Of a stretch of DNA of 64,000 bases, positions 16,797 to 26,049 are shown in pieces (position 1 is the stretch's first letter; each line of letters opens with the position of its first letter). Made by a program: the position numbers and the translations under genes. Under the pieces are notes generated by a model, which saw nothing but the letters and a program-made list of their open reading frames with translations, was not told the origin of the DNA and searched no databases. Origin of the DNA: Cellulosimicrobium arenosum (lineage in GTDB: Bacteria > Actinomycetota > Actinomycetes > Actinomycetales > Cellulomonadaceae); assembly GCF_014837295.1 (NCBI RefSeq), contig NZ_JACYHB010000011.1, forward strand, positions 62,001 through 126,000, given 5' to 3'.

Positions 16797-18917
16797 TTGA
16801 GAACAGGCAGCACCCAGAAGCGTGCGCGAGACGCACGGAAGCCCGGCCGGCCGCGCCGTGCGACGGCCGCGGTGGCAGTCGCCGGCCTGGTGGTCATCGG
16901 GCTCGCGATCAGCTTCGTGCCGGCGGCCGGCGCGGCTGAGGACGCGGACGACGACCGTGGCGCGAGCGAGATCCTCGCGACGATCGAGATCCCTGGCGCA
17001 GACGACGTCCGCGGGAACGTCTCCTTGCCGACGTCGGTCGACGGAGCCACCGTGACGTGGACGTCGTCGGACCCGTCGGTGGTGTCCGACGAACCGGAGG
17101 GACAGATCGCCGCCGGTGCGGTGACGCGGCCCCCCGCGGGGAGCGACACGGTCGACGTGACGCTGACCGCTTGCGCGACGGTCGACGGCGAGGAGGGTTG
17201 CCGCGACATCGTCCTGGCGGTCAGACCGTCACCGGGAGAGCTCGCCGAGACCACGGGTTACGGGATGGTGACCTTCCAGAACTCGGACTCCGAGAAGATC
17301 TACGGTGCGGCGAGCGTCGGTAACGACGCCTTCACCTGGGACGCGGTGAACGAGGGCGAGCCGCTGTTCACCTCCGACCAGGGCTCGACCGGTCTGCGCG
17401 ACCCGTCGATCGTGCGCTCGCCCGACGGTGACCGGTTCTACCTCGTCGCGACGGACCTGTGGACGCAGGACCCGAACTTCAAGGGGTGGGGCTGGGCGCA
17501 GACGGGCGGCAGCAGGTCCATCGAGATCTGGGAGTCGGACGACCTGATCCACTGGTCCGACCAGCGGCACGTGCAGGTCAACACGTCGCCCGAGACCGGG
17601 ATGACGTTCGCGCCCGAAGCCATCTGGGACCCGGAGATCGGCGCGTACGTCGTCTACTGGAGCTCCGCCATCTACGCCGACGGCACGTACTACACCGAGG
17701 ACCTGGACGACCCGAACCGTCGTGACACCGACATCGAGTGGTGGGGGAGGAACGTCACCTACTACGCGACGACGCGCGACTTCGTGAACTTCTCCGAGTC
17801 GAAGGTGATGTACGACCGCGGCGGCAGCGACGGCGCCTCCTGGGACTACGGGTACGGGAACCTGGACCCCGTCATCACCTACGACCCTGACGACGACTAC
17901 TACTACCGCGTCGTCCAGGACCGGTCGGACCACCGGTTCGAGAAGCTCTACGACGACTGCGCCCAGGACACGACCGACCTCTACATGGAACGCGCACGGT
18001 CGATCCTCGCCGAGGCTCAGGACTGGGAGCTCATCAAGGGCTGCTTGACCATCGACGCGGTCAACGGCGCGGGCCTGGGTACCGCGCGCTACAACGAGGG
18101 CGCGAACCTGATCAAGACCAACCCCGACGACGTCAACGGTCAGGGCTTCTACATGATGGCCGACGGCGGCTGGACCGAGACCGACGGGACCCGGCACACC
18201 GACCTGCAGCCGTACTTCGCGACGGACATCGCGAGCGGGAACTTCGAGGTCGCGACCGACCGCTGGAGCCCGCCGAGCCTGCAGGGAGACCGGAGAGCCC
18301 CGCGGGCCTCGCACGGAAACGTCTTCGCGCTCACGGCTGCCGAGCACGCCGCCTTCCGAGGAGCGGAGCTCGACTCGCTCGCCCTCACGTCCTTGCCCGA
18401 CCGGACCACGTACGAGCCCGGCGAGGCTCTCGACACGACGGGTCTCGAGGTCGAGGCGACCTACGCCGACGGGTCGACGGGGGTGGACGTCGCCGAGGGG
18501 TTCGGTGGCTACACCGTCTCCGGCTACGACCGCGACGCCGTCGGGAAGCAGGAGCTCGTCGTCTCCTACACGGTGGGTGACGTGACCCGGACGACGAGCT
18601 TCGAGGTGCTGGTCGGCGAGGCCGGATCCATCGACCTCGCGGTCCAGGCCTCGGCACGCTGCCTCGCGGGGAGGGCCTACGTCGCGGTACGCGCGACCAA
18701 CGGCGAGGACGTGCCCGTCGACGTGCGGCTCGCCACGCCGTACGGCGAGAGGACCTTTGCCGACGTCGGACCCGGGCGGAACGCGTACCAGTCGTTCGCG
18801 GTGCGTGCGGACTCCGTTCCTGCGGGCACCGTCACCGTGGACGGCGCGGCGACGATCGCCGGCGAGGAGGTGACGACGACGTCCGAGGTCGAGCTCGACG
18901 GGCTGGACTGCGCCTGA
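16797..18917 (+). CDS. Secreted GH43 glycoside hydrolase with Ig-like domains and the shared C-terminal domain
   Basis: The start is a TTG with GAGGA upstream; the protein is 706 residues with an N-terminal basic signal peptide (cleavage near AAGA-AEDA, about residue 47). An atrophied bacterial Ig-like domain (about 57-140, ending in a WTSSDPSVV-type strand region) precedes a five-bladed GH43 propeller (about 150-515). Candidate catalytic residues are the Asp of LRDPSIV, the Asp of NLDPVITY and the Glu of FAPEAIWDPE. A second Ig-like domain (about 525-610) and the RCLAGRAYVAVRATN C-terminal domain (about 615-706, ending DCA) follow. GH43 enzymes release arabinofuranose or xylose; the exact bond is not readable. 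It converges on the lacI gene and opens the carbohydrate locus. Confidence 0.8.
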   Translation: MRTGSTQKRARDARKPGRPRRATAAVAVAGLVVIGLAISFVPAAGAAEDADDDRGASEILATIEIPGADDVRGNVSLPTSVDGATVTWTSSDPSVVSDEPEGQIAAGAVTRPPAGSDTVDVTLTACATVDGEEGCRDIVLAVRPSPGELAETTGYGMVTFQNSDSEKIYGAASVGNDAFTWDAVNEGEPLFTSDQGSTGLRDPSIVRSPDGDRFYLVATDLWTQDPNFKGWGWAQTGGSRSIEIWESDDLIHWSDQRHVQVNTSPETGMTFAPEAIWDPEIGAYVVYWSSAIYADGTYYTEDLDDPNRRDTDIEWWGRNVTYYATTRDFVNFSESKVMYDRGGSDGASWDYGYGNLDPVITYDPDDDYYYRVVQDRSDHRFEKLYDDCAQDTTDLYMERARSILAEAQDWELIKGCLTIDAVNGAGLGTARYNEGANLIKTNPDDVNGQGFYMMADGGWTETDGTRHTDLQPYFATDIASGNFEVATDRWSPPSLQGDRRAPRASHGNVFALTAAEHAAFRGAELDSLALTSLPDRTTYEPGEALDTTGLEVEATYADGSTGVDVAEGFGGYTVSGYDRDAVGKQELVVSYTVGDVTRTTSFEVLVGEAGSIDLAVQASARCLAGRAYVAVRATNGEDVPVDVRLATPYGERTFADVGPGRNAYQSFAVRADSVPAGTVTVDGAATIAGEEVTTTSEVELDGLDCA

Positions 18918-18936
18918 CACCTCTGTCGAACCGTGA

Positions 18937-18972
18937 GGCCCCGCTCAGGTGGGCTTTCCCCTGGGCGGGGCC
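18937..18972. terminator. Bidirectional terminator between GH43 and lacI
   Basis: GGCCCCGC (18937-18944) pairs with GCGGGGCC (18965-18972), and an inner TCAGGTGGG/CCCCTGG region extends the stem around a CTTT loop. It sits between two convergent genes and would serve both. Confidence 0.7.
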
Positions 18973-19016
18973 CGCGACGGTCCGTCTCCGGTCGTGCGTG
19001 CTGCTGGTGCCGGGCC

Positions 19017-20048
19017 TCAGTTGATCGGCGCGCTCGACGCGCGGGTCACGACGCGGCAGGGGAGGTCCTCGATGCCGGGGCGGACCGTGCCGTCGATCGC
19101 CGCGAACAGGCGCTGCGCCGCGACGCGCCCCAGGCGCTCGAGGTTCATGTCCACGCTCGAGAGCTGGGGGCGCGCGTTCGTGCTGAGCACTTCCCAGTTG
19201 TCGAACCCGATCACGGACACGTCGCCGGGCACGTCCCGGCCGAGCTCGCGGAGCGCGTCGAGCACGCCGCGTGCGATCTGGTCGCTGCCGCAGAAGAACC
19301 CGTCGACGTCGGGATGCTGCTCGACGACCATGCGGGCCGCGCCGCGCCCCCAGCCCTCGCTCCACGAGCCGAGGTACGCCTGCCCGCCGGCCATCTCCAG
19401 CCCGGCGGCGTCGAGCGCCGCGCGAGCGCCGGCGGCGCGGTCCTGTGCCGCCTTGTAGCCCGGGTCGCCGGAGACGTGGGCGATGTTCCGCCGCCCGCAC
19501 GCCAGCAGGTGCTCGACGGCGAGCCGTCCCGCCCCGACGTTGTCCGCGGTGATCGAGTGGTCCGCCGGGTTCTCGGACGGCGCGTAGGCGTAGACCACGG
19601 GGACGGGGATCTCGGAGCTGAGGGGCGGCCGCGGATCGGTCCGGGAGCCCACCACGATCAGCCCGTCCACCCGGCGCGAGAGGAGCGCCTGCACGTGGTG
19701 CTGCTCGCGGATCGCGTCGCCCCGCGCGTCGCAGAGGAACACGGAGACCCGGCCGGCACCGAACGCGTCCTCGGCACCCATGAGGACAGGGATGGAGAAG
19801 CGACCCTCGAGGTCGCTGGTGAGCAGCCCGACGGTGCCCGTGCGGCCCTTCAGCAGCCCGCGGGCGAGGGCGTTGGGGGCGAACGAGAGCCGCTCGGCGG
19901 CCTCCAGCACGCGCAGCCGCGTCTCCGCCTTGACCTGCGCGCGCCCGTTGATCGCCTTGGACGCGGTCGCGATCGAGACGCCGGCGAGGCGCGCCACGTC
20001 GGTCAGCGTCGCGGTGCGCGGCGTCGCGCTCCCGCCCTGGGTGGTCAT
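19017..20048 (-). CDS. LacI-family transcriptional regulator of the sugar locus
   Basis: From ATG 20046-20048 the protein has 343 residues. The LacI helix-turn-helix is at about 13-60 (LTDVARLAGVSIATASKAINGR, then the hinge-helix region NALARGLLKGRTGTVGLL). The periplasmic-binding-like sensor domain follows, with the effector-pocket and dimer segments ITADNVGAGRLAVEHLL, FCGSDQIARGVLDAL and SVIGFDNWE. It is divergent from the ABC importer and GH127 genes and almost certainly represses them until an L-arabinose-type oligosaccharide binds. A longer upstream frame has no ribosome binding site and is not used. Confidence 0.9.
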   Translation of the reverse strand: MTTQGGSATPRTATLTDVARLAGVSIATASKAINGRAQVKAETRLRVLEAAERLSFAPNALARGLLKGRTGTVGLLTSDLEGRFSIPVLMGAEDAFGAGRVSVFLCDARGDAIREQHHVQALLSRRVDGLIVVGSRTDPRPPLSSEIPVPVVYAYAPSENPADHSITADNVGAGRLAVEHLLACGRRNIAHVSGDPGYKAAQDRAAGARAALDAAGLEMAGGQAYLGSWSEGWGRGAARMVVEQHPDVDGFFCGSDQIARGVLDALRELGRDVPGDVSVIGFDNWEVLSTNARPQLSSVDMNLERLGRVAAQRLFAAIDGTVRPGIEDLPCRVVTRASSAPIN

Positions 20049-20130
20049 GAGGTCCTGCCCCCTCCTCGTCCGCGAGCGCGGACGCGCCGGAACCGGTCTG
20101 GCGTGATGGAACTGTAACCCGTCGTAGCGC

Positions 20131-20186
20131 TTGACGGCGTGCGCAATCCTGCCATACATTCAGAAAACCTTTTCGGTGGGTTTCAG
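20131..20186 (+). promoter_or_regulatory. Promoter and probable LacI operator of the importer operon
   Basis: TTGACG (20131-20136) and TACATT (20155-20160) are spaced 18 bp and form a good sigma-70-type promoter. Immediately downstream GAAAACC-TTTTC-GGTGGGTTTC (20163-20184) is an imperfect inverted repeat placed where a repressor would block the polymerase. It shares CTTTTCGGT with the palindrome at 30905-30930. The operator call is inference from position and symmetry. Confidence 0.55.
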
Positions 20187-20324
20187 CGATGACAGCCGCG
20201 GAAGGGTAGGGAGGCCGGGTGCACCGGCCGAGCTACGACAGGTGGACCGAAAGCAATTCGGCCGCTCGGCACGGATGCCGGGTGGGGCGCAGAAGGCTCG
20301 ACGACGAGTGCGAGGAGACGCAAG

Positions 20325-21644
20325 ATGACACACCACCGCAGGACGTCGGCGACGAAGGCCGTGGCCTCGACGCTGGTGATCGGCCTGACCACCCTCGGGC
20401 TCGCCGCGTGCGGCGGCTCCGGGGACGACGGCGACGGCGGCGACGACGGCGGTGGCAGCACCGCCAGCAGCCCCGAGGGGGTCGACGACGGCAGCACCCT
20501 GACGATGTGGACGCGCGCGCCCCTGGAGAAGCAGGCCAACCTGCTCGTCGACGCCTACAACGCGAGCCACGAGAACCAGGTAGACCTCACCATCGTCCCC
20601 AACGACGACTACGTCGCGAAGGTCGGCGCCGCGGCGGGCAGCGACGGTCTCCCGGACCTCTTCGCGGCCGACATCGTGTACGTGCCGAACTGGGTGCAGC
20701 AGGGCCTGTTCCAGGACATCACCGGCAACATCGACGGGCTCGACTACGCCGACACGATCAACCAGGGCCACCTCGACGCGGGCACGTACGAGGACGCGGA
20801 GTACGTGCTGCCGTTCGTCCTCGACGTGTCGATGATGTTCTACAACAAGGACCTCTACGAGCAGGCGGGTCTCGACCCGGAGCAGGGGCCGACGACGCTC
20901 GAGGAGTTCGGCGAGCAGGCCAAGGCGGTCGACGAGATCGGCGGCGGGGTCGACGGGACCTTCTTCGGCGGCAACTGCGGTGGCTGCCTCGTCTTCACGT
21001 GGTTCCCCTCGATCTGGGCCGCGGACGAGGACGTCATGAACGCCGAGGGGACCGAGTCGCTCCTCGCGAGCGACACGGCCAAGGACGTCTACGCGGTCTA
21101 CAAGGACCTCGTGGACTCCGACGCCGTCGGTGCCGGCACGCGCGACGAGACCGGTGCGACGTGGGTCGCTCCGTTCCAGGAGGGCAAGGTCGGCGTCATG
21201 CCGTACCCGGCGACGCTCCTGTCCACGGCCGACGAGACGATCGACGTCGGCGTGGTCCCGATCCCCGGCCCGGGTGGCGGCGGCTCGACGTTCGTCGGCG
21301 GTGACGGTATCGGCGTCTCCAAGGACTCCGAGCAGTCCGACCAGGCATGGAACTTCCTGCAGTGGATGATGTCGGAGGAGGCGCAGGTCGATGTCCTGGC
21401 CAAGGACGGGAACGTCGTCTCCCGCTCGGACCTCACCGACAACGAGTACGCGGCGGCCGACCCGCGGGTCCAGCTCATCAACGAGACCGCGGCCGAGGGT
21501 CGTACCCCGGTGGCGCTCAACTTCCAGCAGGCGTTCAACGCGCCGAGCAGCCCCTGGCTGACGCTGGTGCGCAACGCGGTGTTCGAGGACGGCTCGAGCA
21601 TCGACGCGGACAACGAGGAGATCACCGCGATCCTCTCGCAGTAG
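20325..21644 (+). CDS. Sugar ABC importer solute-binding lipoprotein
   Basis: The 439-residue protein has a lipoprotein signal peptide with lipobox LAAC (Cys29) and an Asp/Gly/Ser linker, then a family 1-type extracellular sugar-binding domain (LTMWTRAPLEKQANLLVDAYN; later PSIWAADEDVMN and AWNFLQWMMSEEAQ). GGAG precedes the ATG. It captures the oligosaccharide and delivers it to the two permeases that follow. No ATPase gene is in the operon, so a shared MsmK/MalK-type ATPase elsewhere is likely, as is common in actinobacteria. By analogy with the bifidobacterial locus the ligand may be beta-L-arabinobiose, but this is inference. Confidence 0.9.
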   Translation: MTHHRRTSATKAVASTLVIGLTTLGLAACGGSGDDGDGGDDGGGSTASSPEGVDDGSTLTMWTRAPLEKQANLLVDAYNASHENQVDLTIVPNDDYVAKVGAAAGSDGLPDLFAADIVYVPNWVQQGLFQDITGNIDGLDYADTINQGHLDAGTYEDAEYVLPFVLDVSMMFYNKDLYEQAGLDPEQGPTTLEEFGEQAKAVDEIGGGVDGTFFGGNCGGCLVFTWFPSIWAADEDVMNAEGTESLLASDTAKDVYAVYKDLVDSDAVGAGTRDETGATWVAPFQEGKVGVMPYPATLLSTADETIDVGVVPIPGPGGGGSTFVGGDGIGVSKDSEQSDQAWNFLQWMMSEEAQVDVLAKDGNVVSRSDLTDNEYAAADPRVQLINETAAEGRTPVALNFQQAFNAPSSPWLTLVRNAVFEDGSSIDADNEEITAILSQ

Positions 21645-21658
21645 ACGACCGCAGCTCC

Positions 21659-21701
21659 GGCGCCCGCCGTCGCCCGCCGCACAGCGGCGACGGCGGGCGC
21701 C
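21659..21701 (+). terminator. Strong hairpin between binding-protein and permease genes
   Basis: GGCGCCCGCCGTCGCC (21659-21674) and GGCGACGGCGGGCGCC (21686-21701) form a perfect 16-bp stem with an 11-base loop, 15 bp after the stop codon and inside the operon. Such hairpins typically stabilise the upstream message or attenuate read-through so that the binding protein outnumbers the permeases. No U-run follows, which argues for partial rather than full termination. Confidence 0.65.
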
Positions 21702-21748
21702 GCGCAGGCAGTCCCCGCCACGTCCTCGTCCCGTTCCTGGAGTCCGTC

Positions 21749-22705
21749 ATGTCCGTGCAGCTCCCGCTCTCGAGCGTCGCCACCGCGGCGGGGACGCCCC
21801 CGCCGTCGGCCCGTCGCCGACGCCGGCCCGGCCGCCACCACGCCCTGAGCGGCTGGGCGTACGCCGCCCCCACCGCCTTGTTCGTCCTCGTCCTGTTCGT
21901 CCTGCCGGTCCTGCTCGTCGGGCAGATGTCGGCCTCCGACTGGCCGCTGCTGTCGGGCAACCAGGGCGTGAACTTCCCCGACAACTTCCGCGACGCCGTC
22001 GACAACAGGTTCTTCTGGGACTCCGTCGTCTTCACGATCAAGTACACGGTCATCGCGACCGTCCTGCTCATCGGCCTGGGCCTCGGGCTCGCGCTGCTCG
22101 TGCAGGAGTCGACGCACTGGAAGAGCTTCCTGCGCACGGCCGTGCTCGTGCCGAGCGCGCTCGGTCTCGCCTCGGCGTCGCTGCTCTTCTACGCGCTGTA
22201 CTCCCCGCAGGTGGGGCCGATCTCGCCGTTCCTGGAGCGTCTCGGCATCGTCGACGGCCCGGTCTCCTTCCTCGGCTCGCCGGACGGCGCGCTGTGGTCG
22301 ACCGTGTTCCTCGTCGTCTGGCGGTTCGCGGGCTTCTACATGCTCCTGCTCATGGTGGGCCTGCAGGGGATCCCGCACGAGGTGTACGAGGCCGCGCGCA
22401 TGGACGGCGCGAGCCGCTGGCAGACCTTCTCCCGCGTGACCCTCCCGCTGCTGCGCCCGTCGCTCGCGCTGTGCACGATCCTGTGCGTCACCGGCTCGCT
22501 GCTCGCGTTCGACCAGTTCTACATCCTCACCAAGGGCGGGCCCGACAACAGCACGATCACCGTGGTCCAGCTCATCTACAACGTCGCGTTCCAGGGCCAA
22601 AACGACCTCGGCGTCGCCGCCGCGCTGTCGATCATCGTGCTCGGCGCCCTCGTGCTCATCAACATCGCGCAGATCCGTGGCATGCGCGCACCCGAGGAGA
22701 AGTGA
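21749..22705 (+). CDS. Sugar ABC importer permease (MalF/UgpA type)
   Basis: ATG 21749 has GGAG 8 bp upstream; the frame is open further upstream but only as a shadow of the binding-protein gene. The 318-residue protein has six hydrophobic helices. It carries the cytoplasmic EAA loop of MalF-type permeases (EVYEAARMDGASRWQTFSRVTLPLL), which contacts the ATPase. The first helix (WAYAAPTALFVLVLFVLPVLLVG) follows a basic N-terminus. The next gene begins one base after its stop. Confidence 0.93.
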   Translation: MSVQLPLSSVATAAGTPPPSARRRRRPGRHHALSGWAYAAPTALFVLVLFVLPVLLVGQMSASDWPLLSGNQGVNFPDNFRDAVDNRFFWDSVVFTIKYTVIATVLLIGLGLGLALLVQESTHWKSFLRTAVLVPSALGLASASLLFYALYSPQVGPISPFLERLGIVDGPVSFLGSPDGALWSTVFLVVWRFAGFYMLLLMVGLQGIPHEVYEAARMDGASRWQTFSRVTLPLLRPSLALCTILCVTGSLLAFDQFYILTKGGPDNSTITVVQLIYNVAFQGQNDLGVAAALSIIVLGALVLINIAQIRGMRAPEEK

Positions 22706-22706
22706 C

Positions 22707-23645
22707 ATGACCCTCGCCCCCAACGCACCCAGCGCCTCCGGCGCGCCCGACAGCTCGTCGTCGGGCACCGGGACCCCGACGGCCCCGCCTGCGGTCCGGC
22801 GCCGGGCCCCCGCCCCGCGCGCCCGCATCGCGGGCATCGCGACCCGCACGCCCTTCTGGGTGCTGACCACCGGTCTCGCGCTCGTGTTCCTGTTCCCGCT
22901 GATCTGGGCCGGGGTCGCGTCGTTCTCGCCGCAGGCCGGGTCGAACCAGGTGGACGGCTGGGGCTTCGGCAACTACGTGACGCTCGCCAACTACCAGGCG
23001 GGGATCGCGCAGTACCTGTGGAACTCGACCGTCGTCTCCGGGCTGACGGTCCTGTTCACGCTCGTCGTCTCCACGCTCGGCGGCTACGCGTTCGCGCGCT
23101 TCAGGTTCCCGGGCCGCAACCTGCTGTTCCTCCTGACCCTCGCGATCCTCATGGTCCCGTACGCGACGCTGCTGATCCCGCTGTACGTGCTGCTCAACGA
23201 GATCGGCCTGCAGAACTCGCTGCTCGGCCTGTCGCTCGTGCTCGCCATGTTCCAGCTCCCGTTCGCGACGTTCATGATGCGCATCTCGTTCGAGTCGGTC
23301 CCGCGCGAGCTCGACGAGGCCGCGCTGGTCGACGGGTGCTCGTCGTTCGGTGCGTTGCGTCGCGTGCTCCTGCCGGCGGTCAAGCCGGGACTCATCACGG
23401 TCGGGCTCTTCGCCTTCCTCACCGCGTGGAACGACTTCGTGGCACCCCTCATCCTCATCACGGACTCGGACAAGGCGCCCCTGCCGCTGGCCGTCGCGAA
23501 CATGCGCCAGCAGGTCATGGGGATCGTCGACTACGGCGCGACCGAGGCCGGCGTCGTCGTCCTGGCCGTGCCGTGCGTCGTCCTGTTCCTCGTGCTCCAG
23601 CGCCACTACGTGCGCGGGTTCATGTCCGGGGCGCTGAAGGGATGA
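22707..23645 (+). CDS. Sugar ABC importer permease (MalG/UgpE type)
   Basis: The ATG one base after the previous stop gives 312 residues with about six membrane helices after an unusually long Ala/Pro/Ser-rich N-terminus (about 1-45). The EAA loop reads ELDEAALVDGCSSFGALRRVLLPAV, as in the MalG half of such importers. Together with the preceding permease it forms the channel. The stop overlaps an ATG (ATGA) that continues into the GH127 frame, but the better start of that gene lies further downstream. Confidence 0.93.
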   Translation: MTLAPNAPSASGAPDSSSSGTGTPTAPPAVRRRAPAPRARIAGIATRTPFWVLTTGLALVFLFPLIWAGVASFSPQAGSNQVDGWGFGNYVTLANYQAGIAQYLWNSTVVSGLTVLFTLVVSTLGGYAFARFRFPGRNLLFLLTLAILMVPYATLLIPLYVLLNEIGLQNSLLGLSLVLAMFQLPFATFMMRISFESVPRELDEAALVDGCSSFGALRRVLLPAVKPGLITVGLFAFLTAWNDFVAPLILITDSDKAPLPLAVANMRQQVMGIVDYGATEAGVVVLAVPCVVLFLVLQRHYVRGFMSGALKG

Positions 23646-23749
23646 CGACCGACCGTGCGGCGCAGCCGCCGACCCCCTCCACCCACCCTGCGGCGGCCAC
23701 CGCCGACCTCGACGACCGGAGCGGCCAGCCCGCCTCCGGAGGTGATCCC

Positions 23750-25732
23750 ATGACCATGACCCCGACCGCCCCTCCCCGCGGGCGTTCCTCCTCCCGGCCG
23801 GCCCCGGACGTGACGACTGGCCGCCCCGTCGTCCCGTCGTCCGGCCGGCTCGCGCCGCTCGGGCTCGCCGAGGTGCGCATCACCGACGGGTTCTGGGCCC
23901 GCCGGCAGGAGACCAACCGCACCGCGACGCTCGCGCACATCGAGCACTGGCTCGACCGGGAGGGCTGGCTGGCGAACTTCGACGCCGCCGCCCAGGGCGG
24001 GCTGCCGGCCTCCCGCCGGGGCCGGGAGTTCTCCGACTCCGAGATCTACAAGCTCCTCGAGGCCATGTCGTGGGAGCTCGGCCGCAGCCCGGACGCGGAG
24101 CTCGAGGCCCGGTTCCACGCGATCGTGCGCCGCGTCGCGAACGCCCAGGAGCCCGACGGGTACCTCAGCACCATGTTCGGGCGACCGGGCCAGGGGGCGC
24201 GCTACAGCGACCTCGAGTGGGGGCACGAGCTGTACTGCCAGGGCCACCTCATGCAGGCAGCGGTCGCTCGGGCCCGCACCGGTCACGCGGACGACCTCCT
24301 CGTGCAGGTGGCCCGGCGGTCCGCCGACCACGTGTGCGAGACGTTCGGGCCCGACGGGAACCAGGGCGTGTGCGGGCACGCCGAGATCGAGGTCGCCCTC
24401 GTCGAGCTCGGGCGCGCGCTCGACGAGCCGCGGTACGTCCGCCAGGCGGCGCTGTTCGTCGAGCGCCGGGGGCACGGGACGCTCGCGGACATCGAGTGGG
24501 GCCGCTCCTACTACCAGGACGACGTGCCCGTGCGGGACGCGACCGTGTTCCGCGGCCACGCGGTCCGCGCCAACTACCTCGCCGCCGGCGCGGTCGACGT
24601 GGGCGTCGAGCAGCACGACGACGACCTCCTCGTCGCGGTCGCACGTCAGTGGGAGCGCACGACGGCGGCCCGGACCTACATCACGGGAGGCCAGGGCTCG
24701 CACCACCAGGACGAGGCGTTCGGCGAGGACTTCGTGCTGCCGCCGGACCGTGCCTACTCGGAGACGTGCGCGTCGATCGGGTCCGTCATGGTGGCGTGGC
24801 GCCTGCTCCTCGCGGAGGGAGAGCCGCGCTACGCCGACGCGATCGAGCGGGCGCTCTTCAACGTCGTCGCGACGTCCCCGGCACCCGACGGGCACGCGTT
24901 CTACTACGCGAACACCCTCCACCAGCGCGTCCCCGGCGAGACCGCGTCGCCGGACGTGGCGAGCCGCCGCGCCGAGTCGTCGCTGCGCGCCCCGTGGTTC
25001 GAGGTGTCGTGCTGCCCGCCGAACGTGGCGCGGACGTTCGCCAGCCTCGCGGCGTACGTCGCCACGGTGGACGACGGCGGCGTGCAGGTCCACCAGTACG
25101 CGACGGGCGAGATCCGGGCGTCGCTCCCGTCGGGCGCGCCCGTCCACCTCGACGTGCTGACCGGGTACCCGGTCGACGGCCGGGTGCGGGTCCGGATCGT
25201 CGAGGCGCCGTCCGACCGCTGGGCGCTGACGCTGCGCGTCCCGTCGTGGTCGCCGACGGCGGTGCTGTCCGTCGACGGGCGTGAGCGGCGGGTGCCCGCC
25301 GGATCGGTGGCCGTCCCGGACCTGCGGTCCGGGAGCGTCGTCGAGCTGGAGCTCGACATGACGCCGCGCTTCGTGCAGCCCGACGACCGGATCGACGCGA
25401 TCCGAGGGTGCGTCGCGGTCCAGCGCGGGCCGGAGGTCCTGTGCCTGGAGTCGGTCGACCTGCCGGGCGGCCGCGACGTCGCGGACCTGCGCGTCGATGC
25501 CTCGGTGCCTCCGCGCGAGGAGGACGGTCGCGTGACGGTGCGGGGCGTCGTCGTCGACCACCCTGCGCGCGACGCGTGGCCGTACGTCCCGGCAGACGAC
25601 GCGGGGCGCACGAACGGGCGTGCCGGTACGGCGGGTACGCCCGCGGTCGAGATCGACGTGCCGCTGGTCCGCTACCACGACTGGGCGAACCGTGGCCCCT
25701 CGACGATGCGCATCTGGATGCCGGTGCGCTGA
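23750..25732 (+). CDS. GH127 beta-L-arabinofuranosidase, cytoplasmic (HypBA1-like)
   Basis: ATG 23750 is chosen because a perfect GGAGGTGAT lies 7 bases upstream; an ATG at 23642 overlapping the permease stop is an alternative. The 660-residue protein has no signal peptide and an (alpha/alpha)6 barrel followed by beta-sandwich strands. The GH127 catalytic and zinc residues are readable: Glu322 in DEAFGED, Glu338 and Cys340 in SETCASIG, and Cys421-Cys422 in SCCPPN. As I recall HypBA1, Glu322, Glu338, Cys340, Cys417 and Cys418 are the corresponding residues, a near one-to-one match that also supports the start. HypBA1 releases L-arabinose from beta-1,2-linked arabinobiose inside the cell, which fits a gene directly behind an importer. 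Confidence 0.93.
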   Translation: MTMTPTAPPRGRSSSRPAPDVTTGRPVVPSSGRLAPLGLAEVRITDGFWARRQETNRTATLAHIEHWLDREGWLANFDAAAQGGLPASRRGREFSDSEIYKLLEAMSWELGRSPDAELEARFHAIVRRVANAQEPDGYLSTMFGRPGQGARYSDLEWGHELYCQGHLMQAAVARARTGHADDLLVQVARRSADHVCETFGPDGNQGVCGHAEIEVALVELGRALDEPRYVRQAALFVERRGHGTLADIEWGRSYYQDDVPVRDATVFRGHAVRANYLAAGAVDVGVEQHDDDLLVAVARQWERTTAARTYITGGQGSHHQDEAFGEDFVLPPDRAYSETCASIGSVMVAWRLLLAEGEPRYADAIERALFNVVATSPAPDGHAFYYANTLHQRVPGETASPDVASRRAESSLRAPWFEVSCCPPNVARTFASLAAYVATVDDGGVQVHQYATGEIRASLPSGAPVHLDVLTGYPVDGRVRVRIVEAPSDRWALTLRVPSWSPTAVLSVDGRERRVPAGSVAVPDLRSGSVVELELDMTPRFVQPDDRIDAIRGCVAVQRGPEVLCLESVDLPGGRDVADLRVDASVPPREEDGRVTVRGVVVDHPARDAWPYVPADDAGRTNGRAGTAGTPAVEIDVPLVRYHDWANRGPSTMRIWMPVR

Positions 25733-26049
25733 GGCCCGCCGCTGTCTCGTGCCCGGCCCTGCCGGCGGCGGTGCAGGCGCGGTACGTCGGAGTCTGGTTT
25801 CGTTGGAAACTGAGCGGAACTGTGCGGTGGAAAGGCGACTTCTGCCTTGCGCACAGCAGAAGTAGGCGTAGCGTCGACGGCAGTGCGCAATGGGGCGACT
25901 GCTGTCCGCACGGCGCACTCGGCCGCTTCTCGGAGCGTCCGTTTTCACGACCGGGGCTGGTCGGAACCCGTGGCTCACGGATGCCGGCCCGGCGTACCGA
26001 CGCCGTTACGGGGGAGTCCTGGTCCTCGACAGACGTCAAGGAGGACACA
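25733..26049. promoter_or_regulatory. Intergenic promoter region of the dehydrogenase-fusion gene with two inverted repeats
   Basis: No gene is visible in these 317 bp. GTTTC-GTTG-GAAAC at 25797-25810 is a compact palindrome of the sort bound by LacI-family repressors. ACTTCTGC (25838-25845) and GCAGAAGT (25856-25863) form a second inverted repeat with 8-bp arms. AAGGAGG at 26038-26044 is the ribosome binding site of the next gene. No convincing -35/-10 pair stands out. Confidence 0.5.

Noticed and set aside
20325-25732. ATPase gene for the sugar importer within the operon
   Set aside because: No Walker A/B-containing gene occurs between the binding protein and GH127; a shared ATPase elsewhere is assumed.
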